Below are positions 36,250 through 42,986 of a stretch of DNA of 42,986 nucleotides, piece by piece. The stretch lies in contig JAPLQT010000070.1 of NCBI GenBank assembly GCA_026399515.1, positions 9,452 through 52,437 of the forward strand, read 5' to 3'. Every line of letters starts with the position of its first letter. Position 1 is the stretch's first letter. The notes under the pieces are model-generated. The model saw only the letters and a list, made by a program, of their open reading frames with translations. It had not been told where the DNA came from and made no database searches. The DNA is from Pseudomonadota bacterium. GTDB lineage: Bacteria > Pseudomonadota > Gammaproteobacteria > Burkholderiales > Rhodocyclaceae. Made by a program: the position numbers and the translations under genes.

Positions 36250-38133
36250 TCAGGCAGGGGCTGGGGGGGCGTTGGGGGCGGCACCCGGCGTGCTGTCGGG
36301 AGTGGATTTGGGCGGCGGCGTCGCGGGTTTGGGCGAACGCGGCGGCCTGCCGGCCATGATGTCGTCGAGCTGCTCGGCGTCGAGGGTTTCCCACTCCAGC
36401 AGCGCCTTGGCCATGATCTCGATTTTCTCGCGGTTATCCTCGATCAGCTTGCGCGCCACGCCGTACTGCTGGTCGATGATGCGGCGTATCTCGGCGTCGA
36501 CCGCCTGCATGGTGGCTTCCGAGACGTTCTTGTGGGTAGTGACCGAACGGCCGAGGAATACCTCGCCCTCGTTCTCGCCATACACCATCGGGCCCAGCGC
36601 ATCCGACATGCCCCAATGCGTGACCATGCGCCGGGCGATGTCCGTGGCGCGTTCGAAATCGTTGGAGGCGCCGGTGGTCATCTGGTGCATGAATATCTCC
36701 TCGGCGATGCGGCCGCCGAACAACACCGAGATGGTTTGCAGCAGGCGCTCCTTGTCCTGGCTGTAGCGGTCTTCCTCCGGCAACTGCATGGTCACACCCA
36801 AAGCGCGGCCGCGCGGGATGATGGTGACCTTGTGCACCGGGTCGGTCTTGGTCAGCAGCTTGGCGACGACGACGTGGCCGGACTCGTGGTAGGCGGTGTT
36901 CTTGCGCTCTTCCTCGGGCATCACCATGGTGCGGCGCGCCGCGCCCATGATGATCTTGTCCTTGGCCTGTTCGAAGTCTTCCATGTCCACCAGGCGCTTG
37001 TTCTGGCGCGCGGCGAACAGCGCCGCCTCGTTCACCAGGTTGGCCAGGTCGGCGCCGGAGAAGCCCGGCGTGCCGCGGGCGATGATATCGGCCTTGACGT
37101 CGGGGGCGATGGGCACCTTGCGCATATGCACCATGAGGATCTGTTCGCGGCCGCGGATGTCCGGCAGCGGCACCACTACCTGGCGGTCGAAACGGCCCGG
37201 GCGCAGCAGCGCCGGATCCAGCACGTCGGGCCGGTTGGTGGCGGCGATGACGATCACCCCCGAGGTGCCTTCGAAGCCGTCCATCTCGACCAACAACTGG
37301 TTCAAGGTCTGTTCGCGCTCGTCGTTGCCGCCACCGAGGCCGGCTCCGCGCTGGCGGCCGACCGCGTCGATTTCATCGATGAAGACGATGCACGGCGCCT
37401 GCTTCTTGGCGTTCTCGAACATGTCGCGGACGCGCGCCGCGCCGACGCCGACGAACATCTCGACGAAATCGGAGCCGGAGATCGAGAAGAAGGGTACTTT
37501 CGCCTCGCCGGCGATGGCCTTGGCCAGCAGCGTCTTGCCGGTACCGGGGCTGCCCACCATCAGCACACCGCGCGGAATCCGCCCGCCGAGCTTCTGGAAC
37601 TTGGTCGGATCGCGCAGGAACTCGACCAGTTCGGCCACATCCTCCTTGGCTTCGTCGCAGCCGGCGACATCGGCGAAGGTGATGGTGTTGGTCGATTCGT
37701 CCATCAGCCGCGCCTTGCTCTTGCCAAAGGAGAACGCCCCGCCCTTGCCGCCGCCCTGCATTTGTCTCATGAAGAAGATCCAGACCCCGATCAGCAGCAG
37801 CATCGGGAACCAGGAGATAAACAGGTTCATCAGGAAGGATTGTTCCTCGTCCGCCTTGGCGACGACCTTGACGTTGTACTTGAGCAGATCGCTGACCATC
37901 CACAGGTCCGGCGGCGCATAGGTGATGATCTTCTTGCCCTCGGTGGTAGTGGCATCGAGGGTACGACCCTGGATCAGCACCTTGGTGATGTGTCCCAGCT
38001 TCACCTCGTCGAGGAACTGCGAATAGTCCATCGTCGTCTGCGCAGTCTGACGCGAAGAGAACTGGTTGAACACGGTCATCAGGACTATGCCGATCACCAG
38101 CCAGATCGTCAGGTTTTTGAACATATTATTCAA
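36250..38133 (-). CDS. ftsH: ATP-dependent zinc metalloprotease FtsH
   Basis: A membrane-bound AAA+ protease that degrades LpxC, SecY and other proteins. It has two N-terminal helices around a periplasmic domain, Walker [14 protein letters not shown], Walker [12 protein letters not shown], the SRH arginine RPGRFDRQV and the zinc site HESGH. The C-terminal tail is proline/alanine-rich. I chose TTG 38133, which gives [14 protein letters not shown] as in related species and has GGAG 8 nt upstream; ATG 38124 is the alternative. Length 627. Confidence 0.97.
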   Translation of the reverse strand: MNNMFKNLTIWLVIGIVLMTVFNQFSSRQTAQTTMDYSQFLDEVKLGHITKVLIQGRTLDATTTEGKKIITYAPPDLWMVSDLLKYNVKVVAKADEEQSFLMNLFISWFPMLLLIGVWIFFMRQMQGGGKGGAFSFGKSKARLMDESTNTITFADVAGCDEAKEDVAELVEFLRDPTKFQKLGGRIPRGVLMVGSPGTGKTLLAKAIAGEAKVPFFSISGSDFVEMFVGVGAARVRDMFENAKKQAPCIVFIDEIDAVGRQRGAGLGGGNDEREQTLNQLLVEMDGFEGTSGVIVIAATNRPDVLDPALLRPGRFDRQVVVPLPDIRGREQILMVHMRKVPIAPDVKADIIARGTPGFSGADLANLVNEAALFAARQNKRLVDMEDFEQAKDKIIMGAARRTMVMPEEERKNTAYHESGHVVVAKLLTKTDPVHKVTIIPRGRALGVTMQLPEEDRYSQDKERLLQTISVLFGGRIAEEIFMHQMTTGASNDFERATDIARRMVTHWGMSDALGPMVYGENEGEVFLGRSVTTHKNVSEATMQAVDAEIRRIIDQQYGVARKLIEDNREKIEIMAKALLEWETLDAEQLDDIMAGRPPRSPKPATPPPKSTPDSTPGAAPNAPPAPA

Positions 38134-38227
38134 GCTTGCTTCTCCTTCGGCCAAGGGGCCGAAACGTAATACGAAAGATGGACGATTCTAGAGCCGTTTA
38201 CGCCCCTGCGCAAACTTCCAACGTCAT

Positions 38228-38860
38228 TTATTCCATGATCTTTAGGCGTTTTTTGCGTCCCAACAGGAAAGTCTCGGCGCTTCGACCACGCGAAGCCGCA
38301 GGCTTGCGCACCAGGATCACCTCAAAAACCCGTCGCATTGCCTCGCGCAGCTCCATGTACCCGGCGCCCTGAAACACCTTGACCAGCATGTCGCCACCGG
38401 GTTTCAGGTGTGCCGACGCGAACTCCAGGGTCAATTCAGCCAGATGCATGACGCGCGCTTGATCGGTTAGTTGTACACCCGACATATTGGGGGCCATATC
38501 GGATAACACAAGGTCCGCCGTGCGGCCGCCCAGTCCGGCTTCGAATTGGTGTAAGACGGCATCTTCCCGGAAGTCGCCCTGAATGAAATTGACGCCGGCA
38601 ATCGGCTGGAACTCTAGGATGTCCAGCGCGAAGAGCCGCCCACTGGGCTGGATACGCTGGATGGCATATTGCGACCAGCTCCCCGGCGCGGCGCCCAGGT
38701 CGACCACGGTCATGCCGGGCTTCAGCAGCTTCTCCTTGGTGTCGATCTCGATCAGCTTGAAAGCCGCGCGCGAACGCCAGCCTTCCGCCTTGGCCCGCTG
38801 CACATAGGGATCGGTCACGTGTTCGTGGATCCACGCCTTGTTGGATTTATGCTTCTTCAA
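38228..38860 (-). CDS. rlmE: 23S rRNA 2'-O-ribose U2552 methyltransferase
   Basis: It methylates U2552 of 23S rRNA. The SAM site is [11 protein letters not shown], and the catalytic K-D-K-E set sits in [31 protein letters not shown] and [11 protein letters not shown] 38860 gives [14 protein letters not shown], matching the family start (210 residues), but no Shine-Dalgarno precedes it. Only 17 nt separate it from the divergent yhbY start. It is followed by ftsH, as in most proteobacteria. Confidence 0.95.
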   Translation of the reverse strand: MKKHKSNKAWIHEHVTDPYVQRAKAEGWRSRAAFKLIEIDTKEKLLKPGMTVVDLGAAPGSWSQYAIQRIQPSGRLFALDILEFQPIAGVNFIQGDFREDAVLHQFEAGLGGRTADLVLSDMAPNMSGVQLTDQARVMHLAELTLEFASAHLKPGGDMLVKVFQGAGYMELREAMRRVFEVILVRKPAASRGRSAETFLLGRKKRLKIME

Positions 38861-38877
38861 GCGGTTACAATGCCCCC

Positions 38878-39324
38878 ATGAACACACTTACACCCAGCCC
38901 GATCCCCAGCCTGGCGCCAACGAGGCGCCGCGAGCTGCGCGCCTTGGCCCATCCCCTCAAGCCCGTCGTCAGTATCAGCCAGAAAGGGCTGACCGAAACG
39001 GTGCTTAAGGAAATCGATCGCTGCCTGACTTCCCATGAACTCATCAAGATCCGCGTTTATGACACGGAACGCGAGAAGCGCGAAGAGTTGCTGACGGCGC
39101 TTTGCGCAGCGCTGGCAGCCGCCCCGGTACAGCACATCGGCCACTTGCTGGTAGTCTGGCGCGAAAACCCGAAGGCGGAAGCCCCGGCTGAAACAACGCC
39201 CGCAAGCACCCGCCGCCGGGCGGCGCCCAAGCTCACCAAGAAGGCCGCCGCAGCCAAGACCGACAAGGCAGCCAGGTCGCGCCCTATCACCAAGGGCAAA
39301 CCGCGCCGGCCGACGCGGACCTGA
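38878..39324 (+). CDS. yhbY: YhbY family RNA-binding protein with long basic tail
   Basis: A CRS1-YhbY (CRM) domain protein that binds pre-50S ribosomal RNA. The domain (about residues 15-98) shows [20 protein letters not shown], a GxxG-like loop, LIKIRVYD and [13 protein letters not shown]. The usual YhbY is about 97 residues; this one adds about 50 residues rich in Lys, Arg, Ala, Pro and Thr. The tail probably adds nonspecific nucleic-acid binding. There is no Shine-Dalgarno; TACAAT lies only 6 nt before the ATG. Confidence 0.92.
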   Translation: MNTLTPSPIPSLAPTRRRELRALAHPLKPVVSISQKGLTETVLKEIDRCLTSHELIKIRVYDTEREKREELLTALCAALAAAPVQHIGHLLVVWRENPKAEAPAETTPASTRRRAAPKLTKKAAAAKTDKAARSRPITKGKPRRPTRT

Positions 39325-39364
39325 GTTTTCCGAAAAGAGCGCTGCCGCTTGATGCGCAAGACGG

Positions 39365-40300
39365 TCATGCTTTTCCGCCTCTAGGTTTTTTCGGCGCGGT
39401 CGCGGCTTTTTTCTTGGCGGGCGGTACAGGGGCAGTCTCTTTCAACGATAAGGGTAAAGTAGTCAGAGGCGGCGCAAGATAGTTGTCTTTGCTCACCACC
39501 GGTTTGCCGCTCTTGGCTTCCAGCGCCTTGCGCGCATCGCCGGCAATAGTGCCACCCTCCCTGGCTGCCTTGCGGTTTCTGACAAAGCCTTGGGCATCCT
39601 TGCGCCGTGCAATTTCCGTGGTGCCGGCTTCGCCCAGCATGGTGAATATCAGTTCCAGATCGGTCATGTGGTCGCGCAGATTGTTGCCGGTCTTGACCTT
39701 GTCCAACCCCTTGAGGCGGCTATGGGCACCGGGCGTCACGCCGAAGGTGGCGCGGGCAATTTCTGCGGTGAGAATGGAATATTCCTTGCCCTCCCGCACA
39801 CCGCGCTCTTTCCATTCGTCGGTCAGTTCACCGCGTATTGCGATGGAGCGCAACCGCTTCTCGATCCATGCCTGCGGGTAGCCTTTGGTTTGGTAAAGCT
39901 CGCGGGCGCGGGCACTGGCGAGTTCCGGGTTCTCGATTTCCTTCACTCTCTCGTAACCCACCTGCGCCAACCAGCGTTTGAAGGGTTCCGCGCGGGGCGA
40001 GGGGATGGACTGGATGATGCGGAATAAGCCCTCGGTGTTGGCGCAATTGACCCGCTGCGCACCGCCTTCGGTTTCGACCCGAAGGGGGGTGGCAATTTGC
40101 CCCCACCCTTTGGCTAACTCTTTGTCGCGGCGGCGTAAATCCTTGACATATCCATCTGGCTGAATCGAATCGGTGAGTACGGCCACCACGTCGACGATGG
40201 CGAACCACCATTCCTCGTCATGCCAGGTGCGGCGGATAGCCTTTTCCTGAAAAACGACGATGTGGTTCGCAGGTTCGGTTACCTGGATCCTCTTGCTCAT
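39365..40300 (-). CDS. Bro-N domain protein (antirepressor/DinD-like)
   Basis: A 311-residue protein with an N-terminal Bro-N domain, common in phage antirepressors and viral BRO proteins: IRRTWHDEEWWFAIVDVV, VNCANTEGLFRIIQSIPSP and PFKRWLAQVGYERVKEIENPE. The middle resembles DinD-like proteins. The C-terminus is lysine/alanine/proline-rich (PPAKKKAATAPKKP), suggesting DNA contact. ATG 40300 has GGAGG 5 nt upstream. It sits inside an otherwise conserved housekeeping block, between yhbY and the greA-DUF4149 pair, and behind the tail of an unknown gene, so I read it as horizontally acquired. Confidence 0.85.
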   Translation of the reverse strand: MSKRIQVTEPANHIVVFQEKAIRRTWHDEEWWFAIVDVVAVLTDSIQPDGYVKDLRRRDKELAKGWGQIATPLRVETEGGAQRVNCANTEGLFRIIQSIPSPRAEPFKRWLAQVGYERVKEIENPELASARARELYQTKGYPQAWIEKRLRSIAIRGELTDEWKERGVREGKEYSILTAEIARATFGVTPGAHSRLKGLDKVKTGNNLRDHMTDLELIFTMLGEAGTTEIARRKDAQGFVRNRKAAREGGTIAGDARKALEAKSGKPVVSKDNYLAPPLTTLPLSLKETAPVPPAKKKAATAPKKPRGGKA

Positions 40301-40313
40301 ATTTTCCTCCGCT

Positions 40314-40439
40314 TCATTTCTTTGCGACCAAATCAAGGAAGGCCGTTACCGCCGCAATGGCATCGGTAACTTCCGATTTGGGGATGTTCGGCGCGTTTGG
40401 ATGGGAGTATGGGGATGCATCACCACGTATTTCAGCAAC
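40314..40439 (-). pseudogene. C-terminal remnant of an unidentified gene
   Basis: After an in-frame TGA (40442-40440) a frame of 41 sense codons runs to TGA at 40316-40314. It has no start codon but encodes a protein-like tail (PNIPKSEVTDAIAAVTAF and a lysine end). It lies 13 nt before the Bro-N start on the same strand, as a co-operonic gene would. I take it as the tail of a truncated gene and do not recognise the family. It could be chance. Confidence 0.35.
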
Positions 40440-40463
40440 TCAAGGCGATTTCAGCTTGAGCGA

Positions 40464-40925
40464 TTATCTTCTGCCGCGTTCCTGCCAGATCACCAGCCAG
40501 AGCCCCAGCAGGCTCTCGATCAGATACAGGCCGCTGGAGATACCGTGCCACGTCGCGAAGCGGTCGCGTAGCGCGCTTTCCATGACTTGCCTCGGCAACG
40601 CATCGGCTTTCAACTGGGCGAGTATCGGTGCGATGCCGAAGTAACCGGCGACCGTCAGGCCCAGCATCACCAGGACCAGCCAAAAGACTGACGACTTGAG
40701 CACGCCGAAGCCGCGCCTGGCCATCAGGAACAGCAGCAGGTAAGCCGCGCAGGCGAGGCCCAGCCAGGCCACCCACTTGAACATTTCCCCGGCGAGGCTG
40801 CCCGCCAGGGTGCGATCCGCCAGTTGGGCGAACAGCGTCGGCGCGGCCAAGTAACCGATAGCGAACAATGCACCGACCCAGAGCGTGATGGCCAGGTGAT
40901 AAAGCGCGTCGGCGAGTCTGCTCAT
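40464..40925 (-). CDS. DUF4149 membrane protein
   Basis: A 153-residue protein with four predicted membrane helices (DALYHLAITLWVGALFAIGY, FKWVAWLGLACAAYLLLFL, VFWLVLVMLGLTVAGYFG and GLYLIESLLGLWLVIW), typical of DUF4149. The ATG at 40925 shares a base with the greA stop (TGATG). Function is unknown; linkage to greA and carB is common in betaproteobacteria. Confidence 0.9.
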   Translation of the reverse strand: MSRLADALYHLAITLWVGALFAIGYLAAPTLFAQLADRTLAGSLAGEMFKWVAWLGLACAAYLLLFLMARRGFGVLKSSVFWLVLVMLGLTVAGYFGIAPILAQLKADALPRQVMESALRDRFATWHGISSGLYLIESLLGLWLVIWQERGRR

Positions 40926-41401
40926 CAAATATATTTGACGTCGAGCACTTCGTACTCGCGCACGCCGCCGGGGGTCTGAACCTCCGCGACATCGCCCTCG
41001 AATTTGCCGATCAGGGCGCGCGCCACCGGGGAATTCAGGGAGATCTTGCCGGTCTTGATGTCGGCCTCGTCGTCGCCGACGATCTGGTAGGTGACCTTTT
41101 TGCCGGCCTCGAGATCTTCCAGTTCGACCGTCGCGCCAAACACCACTCGTCCGTCCGCGTCCAGCAGTTTCGGGTCGATGATCTGGGCGTTGCCGAGCTT
41201 GCCTTCGACTTCCTTGACGCGCCCTTCGATGAAACCCTGGCGCTCCTTGGCGGCATCGTATTCGGCGTTCTCGGACAGGTCGCCGTGCGAACGCGCCTCG
41301 GCGATGGCGGCGATCACGCTTGGGCGATCGACCGTCTTCAGTCGATGCAACTCCGCACGCAGCAACTCCGCGCCGTGGACGGTAATCGGAAACTTGCTCA
41401 T
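40925..41401 (-). CDS. greA: Transcription elongation factor GreA
   Basis: It rescues stalled RNA polymerase by stimulating transcript cleavage. The 158-residue protein has the N-terminal coiled coil with acidic tip [15 protein letters not shown] and the C-terminal FKBP-like domain with [14 protein letters not shown]. It starts 16 nt after the carB stop and overlaps the DUF4149 gene by one base. Confidence 0.97.
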   Translation of the reverse strand: MSKFPITVHGAELLRAELHRLKTVDRPSVIAAIAEARSHGDLSENAEYDAAKERQGFIEGRVKEVEGKLGNAQIIDPKLLDADGRVVFGATVELEDLEAGKKVTYQIVGDDEADIKTGKISLNSPVARALIGKFEGDVAEVQTPGGVREYEVLDVKYI

Positions 41402-41417
41402 GGCTTCGAATTCACCT

Positions 41418-42986
41418 TCATATCAGTTCGGCGTGCAAGGTCTGCAACGCATAAGTTTCCAGATCGGCTAAGTGACGCATGCCGGCGCAGGCGGCGCGCG
41501 CGCCCTCGACGGTGGTGTACAACGTCACCCGGGCCGTCAGCGCGCTGGTGCGGATCGAGCGCGAATCGACGATGGCCGAACGCTTCTCCTCGACGGTGTT
41601 CACTATAAAACTGATTTCGCCGTTCTTGATCATGTCTACGACGTGCGGGCGGCCTTCGGTCACCTTGTTCACCACCGCCACGGCGATACCCGCCGCCGCG
41701 ATCGCCGCCGCCGTGCCGCGCGTGGCGACCAGCGTGAAGCCGATCTCGGCGAGTTCGCGGGCCACCTCGACCGCCTTCAGCTTGTCGGCCGGCTTGACGC
41801 TGATGAAGGCCTTGCCCGAAACCGGCAGCCGGGTGCCGGCGGCGAGCTGGCTTTTGACAAAAGCCTCGGCGAAACTGCGGCCGACGCCCATCACTTCGCC
41901 GGTGGACTTCATTTCCGGCCCGAGGATGGTATCGACACCGGGGAATTTGACGAAGGGGAACACCGCTTCCTTGACCGAGTAGTAAGGCGGGATCACCTCG
42001 CCTGCAATGCCTTGATCTGCCAGGCTGCGGCCCGCCATGCAGCGCGCCGCGATCTTGGCCAGTGCCCGGCCGGTGGCTTTGGAAACAAAGGGCACGGTGC
42101 GCGAGGCGCGCGGATTCACTTCGAGCACATAGACGACTTCGCCCTCGGCCGTCCTCTGGATGGCGAACTGCACGTTCATCAGGCCGATCACATTCAGGCC
42201 CTTGGCCATCATCGCGGTCTGGCGGCGCATCTCGTCCTGGATTTCCCGGGACAGCGTATGTGCGGAATCGCCCGAATGCACGCCGGCCTGCTCGATGTGC
42301 TCCATGATGCCGCCGATGATCACCTGCTGCCCGTCGCACAAGGCATCGACATCCACCTCGGTGGCGTCGTTGAGGAAGCGGTCGAGCAGCACCGGCGAGT
42401 CGTTGGAAACCTTGACCGCCTCGCGCATGTAGCGCTCCAGGTCCTTCTGCTCGTGGACGATTTCCATGGCCCGCCCCCCGAGCACGTAACTCGGCCGGAC
42501 CACCAGCGGGTAGCCGATCTCGCAGGCGAGCAGCAGCGCATTTTCCGGCGTGCGCGCGGTGCGGTTCGGCGGCTGGCGCAGGCCGAGCTCCTGCAGCAGT
42601 CCGGGCTGGTGCCGATGATCGGCACGCCATTGGCCTCCAGCTCGCGCGCCCTTTTCAGCGGCGTCTGCCCGCCGAACTGGACGATGACGCCGGTGGGCTG
42701 TTCGATGTGCACGATTTCGAGGATGTCCTCCAGCGTCACCGGCTCGAAGTACAGGCGGTCGGAAATGTCGTAGTCGGTCGACACCGTCTCCGGGTTGCAG
42801 TTGACCATGATGGTTTCATAGCCGTCCTCGCGCATCGCCAGCGCGGCATGCACGCAGCAATAATCGAACTCGATACCCTGTCCGATACGGTTAGGGCCTC
42901 CACCTAACACCATGATTTTTTTGTTATTTGTAGGCGCAGCTTCGCATTCCTCTTCATAGGTGGAATACATGTACGCGGTGTCGGTG
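41418..42986 (-). pseudogene. carB: Carbamoyl-phosphate synthase large subunit, partial and frameshifted
   Basis: This is the C-terminal half of the large subunit that makes carbamoyl phosphate for arginine and pyrimidine synthesis. From the right edge it reads CarB ([33 protein letters not shown]) up to GTSPD, then the frame shifts at 42600/42599 and continues with [13 protein letters not shown], the second ATP-grasp core ([34 protein letters not shown]) and the allosteric MGS domain. Normal CarB has about 13 residues between those points, so about 40 nt are missing and the frame is broken. As carB is usually essential for prototrophy, an assembly error or a second copy must be considered. 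The 5' half is outside the window. Confidence 0.85.

Noticed and set aside
36178-38169. A 663-codon open frame antisense to the whole ftsH gene
   Set aside because: ftsH is certain from its motifs. The antisense frame stays open because of GC-rich codon bias, its product is low in recognisable structure and has no ribosome site.

Overview
This window looks like a chromosomal segment of a GC-rich betaproteobacterium. The order of conserved genes at the right end (carB, greA, a DUF4149 gene, yhbY, rlmE, ftsH, folP, glmM) and the overall protein character suggest the Rhodocyclales/Nitrosomonadales part of the class, but genus cannot be fixed from the sequence alone. I saw no rRNA, tRNA, CRISPR array or insertion sequence.

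Left part (1-6073, all minus strand): a tightly packed run encoding a small secreted DUF3299-like protein, a secreted PhoA-type alkaline phosphatase, an EAL-like/CBS/GGDEF protein with a destroyed EAL motif, and a PAS-GGDEF-EAL protein that runs off the left edge. The last two overlap by 4 nt. The spacing ties phosphate scavenging to cyclic-di-GMP genes.

6145-11633 is the most striking block. It encodes a GT4 glycosyltransferase, diacylglycerol kinase (dgkA), a second GT4 glycosyltransferase, a PlcP-like metallophosphoesterase, and an OlsB/OlsA pair for ornithine lipid synthesis. Upstream of the PlcP-like gene sits a near-consensus Pho box with a -10 element 10 bp further on. Together with the adjacent alkaline phosphatase this reads as a phosphate-starvation island: phospholipids are cut to diacylglycerol, which is glycosylated or rephosphorylated, while ornithine lipids replace phospholipids.

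11639-23266 holds signalling and RNA genes: a methyl-accepting chemotaxis protein, a histidine phosphatase, a Cache-HAMP-PAS-GGDEF-EAL paralogue of the left-edge gene, a compact rnd-dusC-yceH operon, and a five-PAS membrane diguanylate cyclase. 23458-25925 is a four-gene operon: Tat-exported metallophosphoesterase lipoprotein, Tat-exported CuA-like cupredoxin, ECF sigma factor and membrane anti-sigma candidate. Two small lipoproteins follow, with a strong stem-loop between them.

26935-32688 (plus strand) carries a PanE-like reductase overlapping a DUF2252 gene, a TonB-like protein, a DUF1345 membrane protein (probably with a CTG start), an AI-2E family transporter and a cation diffusion facilitator. 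After a DUF924 gene and a TPR protein comes the housekeeping block glmM-folP-ftsH-rlmE / yhbY / greA-carB (33973-42986). It is interrupted by a Bro-N domain gene and the tail of an unidentified gene. The carB copy, which runs off the right edge, carries a frameshifting deletion of about 40 nt.
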